A DNA stretch of 64,000 nt from an uncultured Oscillospiraceae bacterium (GCA_900540275.1 UQFO01000008.1:1-64000); one strand, 5' to 3'. Counted from the stretch's first letter, positions 32,338 to 41,252 are shown. The notes: generated from the letters alone by a model not told the origin. Made by a program: numbers and translations.

Positions 32338-32461
32338 ACGTCCCTCCGGCTCGTCTGCCATTCCTTTTTGTTTTGCGCAATAATATTAAATTATATCACA
32401 AAACGGCGGAAAAGGAACCTGTAAACGAAAAAAAGGACATTTTTTCTCCGTGCGAATGGCG

Positions 32462-33019
32462 TTACTGATATGCTGAAAGCCCTGCCGTGTAAAGCCCGTA
32501 TGTATTTGTGACCGGGTCCCGGAACAGCTCAATACGCGGCGGCGCGGCTGAAAAGCCAAAATACATCGCCCCAAACAGCAGCAGGGCGAACAGCGCGGGT
32601 ACGAACCATGCGCGGATGTCCCGCTCAAGCAATGCAAGCCGGTAGGAAACGGCATGCGCAAGCGATATCCAAACAAAAACGCTGATAATGTCGACTGCAA
32701 GGACGTTGCTGCCAAGTATGCCTGAATAGATGTAATAAAAAAGAATAATGGCAGCAGCAAGAAAATAAAGCCCTACTACCTTTGATATGACAAACATCTT
32801 GAAATACGGGCGGGCGCAGGCAAGCTCGAAAACGCCCCACAGCAGGTAAGGCATTGCGAAGATTTTAACGTGCTCCCATACGCTTTCGTTGATTGCGCCG
32901 AACAGGATGCTCCAGACCGCTCCGTTTGACCAGGTATAAACGAAATGCAGCAGCGTACCCATCAGGAATGTGAATAAGACGCCCATGATTTCCATTTTAC
33001 AAAACCGGCTTTGATTCAA
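32462..33019 (-). CDS. DUF6512-like multi-span membrane protein
   Basis: 185 residues with about five or six membrane helices: near FTFLMGTLLHFVYTW, MPYLLWGVFELA, VVGLYFLAAAIILFYYIY, ISVFVWISLAHAV and WFVPALFALLLFGAMYFGF. TTG start with GGGGGGA seven bases upstream. The motif INESVWEHVK after the first helix is a family hallmark. No function is known. The small gene at 33090 is 70 bp upstream on the same strand and may be co-transcribed. Confidence 0.78.
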   Translation of the reverse strand: MNQSRFCKMEIMGVLFTFLMGTLLHFVYTWSNGAVWSILFGAINESVWEHVKIFAMPYLLWGVFELACARPYFKMFVISKVVGLYFLAAAIILFYYIYSGILGSNVLAVDIISVFVWISLAHAVSYRLALLERDIRAWFVPALFALLLFGAMYFGFSAAPPRIELFRDPVTNTYGLYTAGLSAYQ

Positions 33020-33089
33020 AACAAATCCCCCCTATGCTCTTCACCACAATATATGAGAGCATACGGGGGAAAAATGCGGCATTCTTCTC

Positions 33090-33359
33090 TTATATGACGT
33101 TGCACAAAGCGAGCAGGAGCACGGCGCCCGCTCCAATAAGCGCGGCAAGGCCGAGCCGGAGCGACCAGTAGAAAAACGCGTGCTTGCGTTTGATGGCCGA
33201 CGGCGCGCGCATTTGGCTTACCATGCGTTTTGCCTCGCGCTCAAGCACCTCGCGCTGTGCGCCCGCAAATTCCGGACGGACGACAAGCAGCGCGCGCTCA
33301 TAGTATAGGTTCCCCGTGTCCATTATTTCGATTACCTGCCTGTTGATGCCCTTTATCAT
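33090..33359 (-). CDS. Small membrane protein of unknown function
   Basis: 89 residues. The first 60 are soluble and basic (YERALLVVRPEFAGAQREVL, then EREAKRMVSQMRAPSAIKRK). One C-terminal helix, about GLAALIGAGAVLLLALC, anchors the protein as a tail-anchored type. AAAGGAGATTTATT precedes the ATG. No family is recognised. It is probably the first gene of a two-gene unit with the DUF6512-like gene. Confidence 0.72.
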   Translation of the reverse strand: MIKGINRQVIEIMDTGNLYYERALLVVRPEFAGAQREVLEREAKRMVSQMRAPSAIKRKHAFFYWSLRLGLAALIGAGAVLLLALCNVI

Positions 33360-33908
33360 AATAAATCTCCTTTGCCTGTTTTATGTAGCTGTATCCGGCG
33401 TTCCTTCCGCCATTTTTATTTTTGGCGGGGAATTTACAATATATACAGGTACAAATACATTTTTCAGAGGCTGCCTGCACATATAAAAATAATAAAAACC
33501 GCGTTCAGGCAAACTAAACAAAATAAAGGTGTGCTTTTTGATACGGTATCCAGGGATTCTTTACGATTATACAATCAGTAAATCCCGCTTTCTTCACATG
33601 AATGTGGAAAACTATGTGGAAAGTGTGAAGAATTGGCCTCCGAAATCCCATATTTAACAGAAAAAGTAAGGAAAATGTGAAAAACTTACTTTTCAACAGT
33701 TTTTCAAATATGAAAAAAACACTTAAAAAGTTAACAAACTGTAATTTTTCTCTTGTCAACAGCTTTTTCCGAATTATAAAAATTAAATTTTTGTAATACA
33801 TTTTTTCTGAGCAATTCCATTGTTTTCCATAAAAAAATCAGTTATAATTTAATTGTGATTTATTATTAGACAAAATTCTTTTCAAAAATGAACAAAAAAG
33901 AGGCTTTT
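33360..33908. other. AT-rich gap with DnaA-box-like repeats and a promoter
   Basis: No gene is supported in this roughly 550-base gap. Two TTTTCCACA-like boxes in reverse (TGTGGAAAA at 33603-33611, TGTGGAAAG at 33615-33623) lie within an inverted repeat CTTCACA/TGTGAAG. Downstream to 33800 the sequence is strongly AT-rich. The strongest promoter, at 33820-33848, serves the ACT gene. An open frame on the minus strand (33514-33801) has atypical composition and is rejected. Confidence 0.5.
33820..33848 (+). promoter_or_regulatory. Promoter of the ACT-domain gene
   Basis: TTGTTT (33820-33825), exactly 17 bp, TATAAT (33843-33848), about 60 bases before the start codon. Confidence 0.65.
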
Positions 33909-34274
33909 ATGACACTTGCAATATTAAAGGAGCGCTTCTCCGTCTGCAGGCTCGATTCTGTCCGCCAGGTGGATTTGGAAAAGCCGTTTACCTTTCTTTC
34001 TGTTACGGACGAGGAAGTATCGTTGGTCTGCCCGGAAGAATATGTACCACGTCAATATATAATACGCGAAAACGGATGGCGCGCTCTTAGGGTTCAGGGC
34101 GTACTTGATTTTTCACTTACCGGAATCTTAGCCGGATTATGCGGCGTGATGGCAGAAAACGGAATCGCCGTTTTTGCGGTATCGACCTTTAACACCGACT
34201 ACCTGCTTTGCCGGGAAGATGCGTTTCCCCAGGCTGTGCTGGCGTTGAAAAATGCCGGTTATACAATATTGTAA
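33909..34274 (+). CDS. ACT-domain regulatory protein
   Basis: 121 residues. MTLAILKERFSVCRLDSVRQ leads to SVTDEEVSLVCPEEYVP and LDFSLTGILAGLCGVMAENG, then a C-terminal VFAVSTFNTDYLLCREDAF. This is the ACT_7/CASTOR-like pattern of small stand-alone amino-acid-sensing proteins. Start 33909 is set by AGAGGCTTTT; ATG 33888 lies upstream of that site. It is a single-gene unit facing the GH13 gene, with which it shares a terminator. The ligand is unknown. Confidence 0.82.
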   Translation: MTLAILKERFSVCRLDSVRQVDLEKPFTFLSVTDEEVSLVCPEEYVPRQYIIRENGWRALRVQGVLDFSLTGILAGLCGVMAENGIAVFAVSTFNTDYLLCREDAFPQAVLALKNAGYTIL

Positions 34275-34312
34275 ACCAAAACAGGTTAAAGGGCGGGCAG
34301 CTCCATAAAAAA

Positions 34313-34341
34313 GAAACCGCCGTTCAACCGACGGCGGTTTC
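34313..34341 (-). terminator. Terminator shared by the ACT and GH13 genes
   Basis: Perfect 11-bp stem GAAACCGCCGT/ACGGCGGTTTC. A run of T follows on the minus strand; the plus strand has a weaker tail. Confidence 0.8.
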
Positions 34342-34352
34342 CAGTCATTATT

Positions 34353-35906
34353 TTATATTGCGCATTCAACCAAAACAAACGATTGCGGCGCAAGCACAAT
34401 CCCATCAGCTGAGAGACGTGAACTACCGATTGCAAACACTGGGTTCCCGTTACAGGGGACGGGTGCCTGTACTTCTTTTCCAGATGGATTCACGGCAGCC
34501 ACAAACCTTCCCCGTTTATAAACGAACGGGTAAGCGTTCTTTTCGGCGTAAAGCACTTCAAACGGGCCGTTCGCCTGCAAGTCCTCATGTGCTTGCCTGA
34601 GCGCGATAATTTCCCTTACCGTATGAAGCATGGAATTTTCGTCCTGTTCCTGCTCCTCAACGGTAGGCGCGTCTGGGGCGCTGTCGACAGGAAGGTACAG
34701 GCTTTCAGCGGGCGCTGTCGAAAATCCGAGATTTTCATCCCGGCTCCACTGCATGGGCGTCCTTGTCCCCGTGCGGGAAAACCCGCCTTCCTTGCTCTGA
34801 AGGCCCTCGATGAACCGCATACCGATTTCATCCCCGTAATAAAGGAACGGTACGCCCGGCAAGGTGAAGATGGTACAGTAGGCAAGCCTGCGCGCCGTAT
34901 CGCCGAGCGTTTTGCTCATGCGCGGCGTGTCGTGGTTGCAGGTGATAAAGCTGATGTATCCATGTTCGCCTGTCTCCGTAAGGTTTTTGCAGTAGTCCTC
35001 GGTGAAAAGCGTGATATCGCCCTTGCCGTCTTTGCAGAAAAAGCTTTTATCCTCGCCCGTTTCCCTGTCGGTATAACGGAACAGGGTATTGTAGCCGTTG
35101 CCGTAGTGGTCAAGATAAAAATCCGCATGGAACCCCGCAAGGTTCAGTGCGCGCTGTGGGCAGGACCACTCTGAGATAAGCGCTGCCTGCGGATAATCCC
35201 TGTCGAGCATCTCCCTGATTTCACGCCAGATTTTTGAGGTCGCTGTCTTGTCCTCATCGTTTTTAACAAGTGAGTCAGCCATATCGACGCGAAAACCGTC
35301 ACAACCGCGGTCAAGCCAGAAACGCATGATATCCTTTAAATCCCCGACCGTTTTTTGACAGTCGGGATGGTCGCAGGGCAGCTGCCAGGCCGGATGGGTA
35401 ATCTCTTTAAATCCGTAATTGAGCGCGGGCTGTGAGCTGAAAAAATTGACCAGGTAATTGCCGTCCCTGTCGGTGATTCCGCACATCAGGCGGTATTGGG
35501 GCGGAGCCTCCCATACGCTGTCTGTCCAGATATATCGGTTCTTATACATATCCTGGTTGGGGTTTTTACTGCTTTGGAACCATGCGTGTTCGTCAGATGT
35601 ATGCCCGGGAACCAAGTCGAGTATAACCTTTATTCCCTTTTCATGCGCCTGCCGGAACAGGTTGGTTAAATCCTCGTTCGTCCCGTAGCGGGGCGCGACC
35701 TTTTTATAATCGCGTACGTCGTAGCCTGCGTCCATAAAAGGGGAATCATAGCAGGGATTGAGCCATATGGCGTTGCATCCAAGGCCCTTTACGTAATCCA
35801 GTTTACAGGTAATTCCTGCCAGGTCGCCAATGCCATCCCCGTTGGAATCATAAAAGGACTGCGGATAAATTTCGTAAAAAACTGCGTTGTTTAACCACTG
35901 CGGCAT
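34353..35906 (-). CDS. Intracellular GH13 alpha-glucosidase-type enzyme
   Basis: 517 residues, no signal peptide, so cytoplasmic. Catalytic (beta/alpha)8 barrel: Asp208 in GFRVDMAD is the nucleophile, Glu246 in LISEWSCP the acid/base, Asp326 in CNHDTPR the stabiliser. The N-terminal WLNNAVFYEIYPQSFYDSNG and NGDGIGDLAGI are typical of oligo-1,6-glucosidase and alpha-glucosidase subfamilies. A C-terminal beta domain completes the protein. It would hydrolyse imported malto- or isomalto-oligosaccharides. CGGGAGG precedes the ATG. It stands alone, distant from the transporter and amylase loci, and has no clear cre site. Confidence 0.92.
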   Translation of the reverse strand: MPQWLNNAVFYEIYPQSFYDSNGDGIGDLAGITCKLDYVKGLGCNAIWLNPCYDSPFMDAGYDVRDYKKVAPRYGTNEDLTNLFRQAHEKGIKVILDLVPGHTSDEHAWFQSSKNPNQDMYKNRYIWTDSVWEAPPQYRLMCGITDRDGNYLVNFFSSQPALNYGFKEITHPAWQLPCDHPDCQKTVGDLKDIMRFWLDRGCDGFRVDMADSLVKNDEDKTATSKIWREIREMLDRDYPQAALISEWSCPQRALNLAGFHADFYLDHYGNGYNTLFRYTDRETGEDKSFFCKDGKGDITLFTEDYCKNLTETGEHGYISFITCNHDTPRMSKTLGDTARRLAYCTIFTLPGVPFLYYGDEIGMRFIEGLQSKEGGFSRTGTRTPMQWSRDENLGFSTAPAESLYLPVDSAPDAPTVEEQEQDENSMLHTVREIIALRQAHEDLQANGPFEVLYAEKNAYPFVYKRGRFVAAVNPSGKEVQAPVPCNGNPVFAIGSSRLSADGIVLAPQSFVLVECAI

Positions 35907-35938
35907 GTGTAAAACCTCCCGATTTCTATTTTGTCCTT

Positions 35939-35947
35939 ATTATACCA
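35939..35947 (-). promoter_or_regulatory. Extended -10 promoter of the GH13 gene
   Basis: On the minus strand TGGTATAAT has the extended TG dinucleotide, about 35 bases before the start codon; the -35 is poor. Confidence 0.5.
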
Positions 35948-35988
35948 GAAAAGCCTGCACATTTCCTAAGAAGAAATAGTAAAAAAAT

Positions 35989-36011
35989 CAGAACATAACC
36001 GTTTTGTTCTG
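35989..36011 (-). terminator. Terminator of the XRE gene at 36026
   Basis: Perfect arms CAGAACA/TGTTCTG in a 23-bp near-palindrome, followed on the minus strand by ATTTTTTT. The loop resembles a cre core, but the hairpin and T run make it a terminator. Confidence 0.75.
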
Positions 36012-36025
36012 CCGTTATGTAAGGT

Positions 36026-36238
36026 CTATTCATACGGATCCGGGTTGTTGGTACGGCCCATCAAATAATCCGTACTTGTATTGTAGAAATCGGCAAGCTT
36101 GTCGAGCGCGCTGATCGGCAAATTCAGCTTTCCGTTTTCATAGCTCGAATACGTCGTTTGATGAACGTTCAAGTATTTGGCGATATCTTTTTGCTGCAGA
36201 TTGCGGTCTTCTCTTAAATCTCTGATTCTTAATCTCAT
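36026..36238 (-). CDS. Small XRE-family HTH regulator (YxxYENGK type)
   Basis: 70 residues: MRLRIRDLREDRNLQQKDIA, recognition segment HQTTYSSYENGKLNLP, tail LADFYNTSTDYLMGRTNN. It is the close paralog of the gene at 18792, which lies 17 kb away. Start 36238 follows AGGGGTGTCGCC; the longer frame to 36256 lacks a site. Divergent from a third member at 36451 across a 212-base gap containing TATCGC direct repeats and GTGAAATTCAC. Regulatory target unknown. Confidence 0.9.
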   Translation of the reverse strand: MRLRIRDLREDRNLQQKDIAKYLNVHQTTYSSYENGKLNLPISALDKLADFYNTSTDYLMGRTNNPDPYE

Positions 36239-36450
36239 GGCGACACCCCTGTACAATTATCGCCTAAGTGGATATCGCTTATGACTTTTTAAGTGAAATT
36301 CACGTATGAAAAAAGAAATGGTGTAAAATCGAGGGGTGGAAATCTCAAAATAACAGGGAATCTGCCCATTTATATTTCAGTAAAATTAAATGTCAGTAAA
36401 AATTAAATGGCAGAGAGAAGCCGCGGGCGGCTTGGAAAGGAGGCGAAAAA

Positions 36451-36672
36451 ATGAACCGTTATGAAAGGATGAGGGAAATACGCAAAATGCGCTGCCTTAC
36501 CTATAACCAAATTGCATCGATTATAAATGTAAAAGCGGATAAATACGCCCGCTGTGAACGGGGCGAACAGGATACGCCCGCACAAATGCTGATTTCCCTG
36601 GCCAGGTTTTATAAGGTAAGTACCGATTATATTCTGGGGCTTACGGATGTTTCGCAGCCATACAGAAGATAA
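36451..36672 (+). CDS. Small XRE-family HTH regulator
   Basis: 73 residues: MNRYERMREIRKMRCLTYNQ, central ADKYARCERGEQDTPAQML, tail LARFYKVSTDYILGLTD. Same tail as the genes at 18792 and 36026, but the recognition helix is diverged. The ribosome site GGAAAGGAGGCGAAAAA is strong. It is divergently arranged with 36026, so one protein could control both promoters. A long terminator follows. Confidence 0.88.
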   Translation: MNRYERMREIRKMRCLTYNQIASIINVKADKYARCERGEQDTPAQMLISLARFYKVSTDYILGLTDVSQPYRR

Positions 36673-36700
36673 ACAGCGCAATACTTCATTTAGCAGAATG

Positions 36701-36747
36701 AAAAACAAGGCCATCCGGTTCTGAGAAAGCCGGATGGCCTTGTTTTT
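36701..36747. terminator. Bidirectional terminator between XRE and SDR genes
   Basis: Perfect 18-bp stem (36701-36718 with 36730-36747) with A run at one end and T run at the other, between convergent genes. Confidence 0.9.
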
Positions 36748-36772
36748 TTAACATATGCTGGGGCGCCTTGTT

Positions 36773-37510
36773 TTAAACGGCAAACCCTCCGTCTACACTC
36801 AATACCTGGCCGGTGATAAAGGAAGAATACTCGTCCTCCGCCAGAAAGCAGACGGCCTTTGCCACGTCGAGAGGCAGGCCAAGGCGGCCGAGGGGCGTTT
36901 CTGCCTTGAGTTCATCCAAAGCGTCGCCGGACAGCTGCGCGTTCATTTCTGTTTGGATTACACCGGGGCAGACGCAGTTGACGCGGATACCGCTGGGCGC
37001 GACCTCTTTGGCCAGCGCCTTTGTCATCGTGACGGCGCCGCCCTTTGCCGCGGAATAGTGTACCTCGCAGCTCGCCCCGGTGATACCCCACATGGACGCA
37101 ATATTGACGATTGAGCCCCGGTGCTCCCGTATCATATGGGGAAGCGCCGCACGGCAGCAGTAGAACATGCCGCTTAAATTCGTACCGAGCATATGCTGCC
37201 AGTCTTCATCCGTAATATCTGGCAAAAGCTTTTGCTGCGCAATGCCCGCGTTGTTAACGAGGATATCGATACGCCCAAACGTTTTAAGCACGTCTGCTAC
37301 CATCCGGTTTACCTGCGCGCTGTCGCTTACATCCGCCTGGAATGCCGCGGCGAGTACGCCGAAGGACTCCGCGTGCGCCTTTATCTGCAGCGCCTGCTTT
37401 TCACTTTTATTATAGTGAACCGCTATATTGTAGCCGTGTTTCGCAAAAAGCTGGGCGCAGCCTGCGCCGATTCCGCGCGACGCGCCCGTAATGAGTACGG
37501 TTTTTTCCAT
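36773..37510 (-). CDS. Short-chain dehydrogenase/reductase (FabG-like)
   Basis: 245 residues. Rossmann motif TGASRGIGAG near the N-terminus, DILVNNAGIAQQK, catalytic Ser then Tyr-X3-Lys in HYSAAKGG, and C-terminal ITGQVLSVDGGFAV. It is close to the YmfI/FabG group of NADPH-dependent oxidoreductases. ATG 37510 follows GGAGGAAGTGCAA; the GTG two codons earlier is too close. A flavin reductase gene lies 24 bp upstream on the same strand. Without a fatty-acid cluster, the substrate is unknown. Confidence 0.9.
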   Translation of the reverse strand: MEKTVLITGASRGIGAGCAQLFAKHGYNIAVHYNKSEKQALQIKAHAESFGVLAAAFQADVSDSAQVNRMVADVLKTFGRIDILVNNAGIAQQKLLPDITDEDWQHMLGTNLSGMFYCCRAALPHMIREHRGSIVNIASMWGITGASCEVHYSAAKGGAVTMTKALAKEVAPSGIRVNCVCPGVIQTEMNAQLSGDALDELKAETPLGRLGLPLDVAKAVCFLAEDEYSSFITGQVLSVDGGFAV

Positions 37511-37534
37511 TTGCACTTCCTCCGCCGGTATAGG

Positions 37535-38044
37535 TCAGCCATTTTTAACCAGCACCTTCACGATTTCGCCGATGAACATTTTGTGGTAGTCTTTATCTTT
37601 ATAATTGGAATCGAGCGACTGGTCGATAAAGCAGGCGGGTGAAAAGTCCTGCTTATAAAGCTTACGGCAGACAAGCACCAGGCGCGCCTGCTCAAAGTAC
37701 GGCGCTTTTTCGTCAAATACGGGCACAAGCCCCGTTTCCCTGGCCTTATCGTAATCTCTGCCGGATTTCGAGCCGCAGAAGGACAGCGCCTTACGCATTT
37801 CCTCCCCATAAAAGGAAAGTGTGTAATATTCGTTCTGGTCGACAAATTCGAGCGTATAGCGCTGTGGGCGGATAAACGTAAACGCGACGTTTTTGTTCCA
37901 TAAAAAACCGACGCCGCCCCAGCTTGCGGTCATGGTGTTGTATTTTTCTTCCGTGCCTGCGGTGACGAGCATCCAGTCCTTGCCGATGAGCGTAAAGGGG
38001 TTGTCTTTCAGCTGGCTGCAGCTGATTTCCTGAAAGCCTTTCAT
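37535..38044 (-). CDS. Flavin reductase-like FMN-binding protein
   Basis: 169 residues, split-barrel flavin-binding fold. NPFTLIGKDWMLVTAGTEEK, NTMTASWGGVGFLWNKNVAF and IRPQRYTLEFVDQNEYYTLS match the NADPH-dependent FMN reductase/DIM6 group. ATG 38044 follows TTGGAGGGACTGCAA; the TTG start at 38059 lies inside that site. It probably supplies reduced flavin or acts on small aromatics. The SDR gene follows 24 bp later, so they form an operon. Its promoter TTGTAT, 17 bp, TATAAT lies at 38090-38118. Confidence 0.88.
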   Translation of the reverse strand: MKGFQEISCSQLKDNPFTLIGKDWMLVTAGTEEKYNTMTASWGGVGFLWNKNVAFTFIRPQRYTLEFVDQNEYYTLSFYGEEMRKALSFCGSKSGRDYDKARETGLVPVFDEKAPYFEQARLVLVCRKLYKQDFSPACFIDQSLDSNYKDKDYHKMFIGEIVKVLVKNG

Positions 38045-38089
38045 TTGCAGTCCCTCCAAGTATGATTTTGGTCGATTCAGTTTATGCTG

Positions 38090-38118
38090 ATTATAGCACC
38101 GATGTGTATAATATACAA
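38090..38118 (-). promoter_or_regulatory. Promoter of the flavin reductase-SDR unit
   Basis: On the minus strand TTGTAT, 17 bp, TATAAT. The 38045-38399 gap also holds AT-rich TATGCATAATATGCA repeats at about 38125-38140 and the argG promoter; no gene is seen in it. Confidence 0.6.
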
Positions 38119-38291
38119 AAAATTATGCATAATATGCACTCGGGCGCGGTTTCCGCCTGGCGGCGGCTTTACGTTATGCGGTCGGAATAAAAATATAGGC
38201 AGCGGCGCAATTGAAAGCTTTCCCATAATTTGTATAGTTCCGCCGCCGCAATTCGTTGTCTTTTTGTTGAGGGCTACAAAAACGCTTTATC

Positions 38292-38342
38292 TTGAATAAT
38301 TATACATAAAAGACTTGATTTTTTGCATAAGGGGTGTATAAT
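38292..38342 (+). promoter_or_regulatory. argG: argG promoter with ARG-box-like repeats
   Basis: TTGATT (38315-38320), 16 bp, TATAAT (38337-38342). Two AT-rich repeats resemble ArgR boxes: TTGAATAATTATACAT (38292-38307) and TTGATTTTTTGCATAA (38315-38330), centres 23 bp apart, the second over the -35. Repression by ArgR with arginine is expected from family knowledge; argR is not in the window. Confidence 0.55.
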
Positions 38343-38399
38343 GATAGCCATACGGTTAACAGAAAATCAGCTTATATTTTAGATACGGAGGAATTTATT

Positions 38400-39620
38400 A
38401 TGGAAAAGAAGATAAAAAAGGTTGTATTGGCTTATTCCGGCGGGCTCGACACGTCTATTATTATCCCGTGGCTCAAGGAGAATTATGACAACTGCGAGGT
38501 GATTGCCGTGTCCGGCGATGTCGGGCAGGGTACCGAGCTTGACGGCCTTGAGGAAAAGGCGATTAAGACAGGCGCGTCAAAGCTTTACATAGAAGACCTG
38601 AACAAGGAATTTATTGAGGAATACGTATGGCCCACGCTCAAGGCGGGCGCCGTGTATGAGGGTAAGTACCTGCTGGGCACGTCGTTTGCAAGGCCGATTA
38701 TCGCGAAGAGGATTGTCGAAATCGCGCTTAAGGAAGGCGCCGACGCCATCTGCCACGGCTGTACGGGCAAGGGCAACGACCAGGTGCGTTTTGAGCTCGC
38801 TATTAAGGCGTATGCTCCGGATATGACGATTATCGCGCCTTGGAGGACGTGGGAGTTCAAATCCAGGGAGGAAGAGATTGCCTACGCGGAGGAGAAGGGT
38901 ATTCCGCTGAAAATCAACAGGGAAACAAACTACAGCAAGGATAAAAACATCTGGCACCTTTCGCATGAGGGTCTCGACCTTGAGGACCCGGCGAACGAGC
39001 CGAAGTATAACGAGCCGGGGTTCCTCGAGCTCGGCGTATCACCGGAGCAGGCGCCCGACAAGCCGGAGTATGTTACGGTTTCGTTTGAAAAAGGCGAGCC
39101 GGTTGCCGTAAACGGCCAGAAGCTCGACGCGGTTTCCATTGTCAAGACGCTTAATGAAATCGGCGGAAGAAACGGCGTTGGCATTGTCGATATGGTAGAG
39201 AACAGGCTCGTCGGCATGAAGGCCAGGGGCGTGTACGAAACGCCCGGCGGCACTATCCTTTACGCCGCGCACAGCAAGCTTGAGGAAATCTGCCTTGACC
39301 GCGATACACAGCATTATAAGGAAACCGTGGCAACCCGTTTTGCGGAGCTTGTTTACTATGGGCAGTGGTACACCCCTTTAAGGGAGGCGCTTTCCGCGTT
39401 TGTCGACAGCACGCAGCAAACCGTTACGGGCGACGTAAAATTAAAGCTTTACAAGGGAAATATCATGGACGCGGGCGTAACCTCCCCGTATTCCCTCTAT
39501 GATGAGGAAATTGCGACCTTCGACGAGGATGAGGTTTATGACCAGAACGATTCCGCTGGGTTTATCAACCTGTTCGGCCTGCCGATTAAGGTGCGGGCGA
39601 AAAAGGGCTTAATCAAATAA
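38400..39620 (+). CDS. argG: Argininosuccinate synthase
   Basis: 406 residues. The N-terminal P-loop-like motif VVLAYSGGLDTSIIIPWLKE, GCTGKGNDQVRFE and ETNYSKDKNIWHLSHEG identify it. It joins citrulline and aspartate using ATP. ATG 38400 follows ACGGAGGAATTTATT; a longer frame is upstream without a site. It is first of the arginine genes in this window; argH follows after a gap of 166 bp with a hairpin. Confidence 0.98.
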   Translation: MEKKIKKVVLAYSGGLDTSIIIPWLKENYDNCEVIAVSGDVGQGTELDGLEEKAIKTGASKLYIEDLNKEFIEEYVWPTLKAGAVYEGKYLLGTSFARPIIAKRIVEIALKEGADAICHGCTGKGNDQVRFELAIKAYAPDMTIIAPWRTWEFKSREEEIAYAEEKGIPLKINRETNYSKDKNIWHLSHEGLDLEDPANEPKYNEPGFLELGVSPEQAPDKPEYVTVSFEKGEPVAVNGQKLDAVSIVKTLNEIGGRNGVGIVDMVENRLVGMKARGVYETPGGTILYAAHSKLEEICLDRDTQHYKETVATRFAELVYYGQWYTPLREALSAFVDSTQQTVTGDVKLKLYKGNIMDAGVTSPYSLYDEEIATFDEDEVYDQNDSAGFINLFGLPIKVRAKKGLIK

Positions 39621-39732
39621 TTTTTTCACGTTATTTTGCTGCTGGCGTTTGACATATCCGCATTTTGTGTTTACGCCGGATGGCAGCCGGCGCAAAATTA
39701 CTCCATCAGAAAATAAAATATCAACATTTACA

Positions 39733-39758
39733 GGGGCGGACGAATCTTTCTCCGCCCC
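39733..39758 (+). other. Intercistronic hairpin before argH
   Basis: Stem GGGGCGGA/TCCGCCCC with a 10-base loop, followed by GTGTACTGATTTT, about 30 bases before the argH start. Confidence 0.5.
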
Positions 39759-39786
39759 GTGTACTGATTTTATGAGGTGAATTTCA

Positions 39787-41157
39787 TTGAAGCTTTGGAC
39801 AGGGCGTTTTCAGAAGGAAATCAGCAAAACCACAAACGATTTCAATTCCTCCATCCCGTTTGACCAGCGCATGTATAAAGAGGACATAGAAGGCAGCATC
39901 GCCCACGCCGCCATGCTTGGCCAGTGCGGCATTATCGAGAAAAGCGAGGCGGAGAAAATCTGCGAAGGGCTCTCTGGTATTTTAAAGGATATTGAGTCCG
40001 GCACGCTTGCAATCGACCCTCAGGCCGAGGATATCCACACGTTCATTGAGGGCGAGCTGACCGCTCGCCTGGGAGATACGGGTAAGCGCCTGCATACGGC
40101 GCGCAGCCGCAACGACCAGGTGGCGCTCGATATAAAAATGACGCTTAAAAACGAATGCGGACGCATTGAGGCCCTGCTCAAGGAGCTTGTAATGGTCATC
40201 TGTGACAAGGCGGAGCAGTATGCCGCAACCGTTATGCCCGGTTATACCCATTTGCAGCGGGCACAGCCGATTACCTTCGGCCATCATCTTATGGCGTACG
40301 CGCAGATGCTCATGCGCGATTTGTCGCGCCTTCAAGATTGCAGGGGGCGCATGGACGTTATGCCGCTCGGCTCGGGAGCGCTTGCCTGCACCACCTATCC
40401 GATTGACCGGTCGGTAACGGCAAAGCTTCTTGATTTTTCAGATATTACCATGAACAGCCTCGACGGCGTTTCAGACCGTGATTTCTGTATGGAGCTGGCG
40501 GGAGTGCTTTCCATCGTAATGGTGCACCTGTCACGCTTTTCCGAGGAAATCATCATGTGGTGTTCATGGGAGTTCAAGTTCATTGAGCTGGACGACGCGT
40601 TTTCGACGGGCTCCAGCATCATGCCGCAAAAAAAGAACCCGGACATCGCGGAGCTTGTGCGCGGAAAATCCGGGCGCGTATTCGGGGATTTGATGACGCT
40701 GCTTACCGTCATGAAGGGTATCCCGCTTGCATACAACAAGGATATGCAGGAGGACAAGGAGGCCATTTTCGACGCGGTTGACACGGTCAGGATGTGCCTG
40801 ACTGCCTTTACCCCGATGCTAGACACCATGAAGGTGCTGCCGGAAAATATGCGCCGTGCCGCCGCGGGCGGGTTTATCAACGCGACCGACTGCGCCGACT
40901 ACCTGGTTAAAAAGGGCCTGCCGTTCCGCGACGCATATAAGGCGACGGGAACGCTCGTCGCAAAGTGCATCGAACTGGGGCTGACGCTCGAAACGCTGCC
41001 GCTTGAGGAATATAAAAAGGTATGCGGTACGTTCGACGAGGGCGTTTTTGACGCGATTTCGCTGGAGGCGTGCGTCAACGGGCGCGCGGCATACGGCGGC
41101 CCCGCTACCAAAAACGTGCTTGAACAGGCCGCAAAGGTACGTAAGGCTTTGCAATAA
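39787..41157 (+). CDS. argH: Argininosuccinate lyase
   Basis: 456 residues, fumarase/aspartase superfamily. TTG start with GAGGTGAATTTCA upstream. Motifs: RLHTARSRNDQVALD near residue 105, PGYTHLQRAQP near 150 and the signature GSSIMPQKKNPD near 280, which carries the catalytic serine loop. It splits argininosuccinate into arginine and fumarate. argC follows after 95 bp. The TTG start is clear because the family N-terminus KLWTGRF begins directly after it. Confidence 0.98.
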   Translation: MKLWTGRFQKEISKTTNDFNSSIPFDQRMYKEDIEGSIAHAAMLGQCGIIEKSEAEKICEGLSGILKDIESGTLAIDPQAEDIHTFIEGELTARLGDTGKRLHTARSRNDQVALDIKMTLKNECGRIEALLKELVMVICDKAEQYAATVMPGYTHLQRAQPITFGHHLMAYAQMLMRDLSRLQDCRGRMDVMPLGSGALACTTYPIDRSVTAKLLDFSDITMNSLDGVSDRDFCMELAGVLSIVMVHLSRFSEEIIMWCSWEFKFIELDDAFSTGSSIMPQKKNPDIAELVRGKSGRVFGDLMTLLTVMKGIPLAYNKDMQEDKEAIFDAVDTVRMCLTAFTPMLDTMKVLPENMRRAAAGGFINATDCADYLVKKGLPFRDAYKATGTLVAKCIELGLTLETLPLEEYKKVCGTFDEGVFDAISLEACVNGRAAYGGPATKNVLEQAAKVRKALQ

Positions 41158-41252
41158 TGGCTGGCCGATAGAGCAAAGGACGCGGAAGCGGGCGCGCTCT
41201 GCCGCTGGGCAGATTATTCAGTAACTAAGGAAAACAGAAGGGGAGACCTTTT

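Noticed and set aside
33603..33623. Chromosomal origin at the DnaA-like boxes
   Set aside because: Only two imperfect boxes and no dnaA, dnaN or rpmH nearby; kept only as a low-interest observation.
33514..33801. 95-codon minus-strand frame in the AT-rich gap
   Set aside because: Composition follows local AT content, no ribosome site, no recognisable motif.
35989..36011. cre-like core AAAACGGTTA upstream of the GH13 gene
   Set aside because: It lies inside a perfect hairpin followed by T residues, which better explains it as a terminator; the outer cre positions do not fit.
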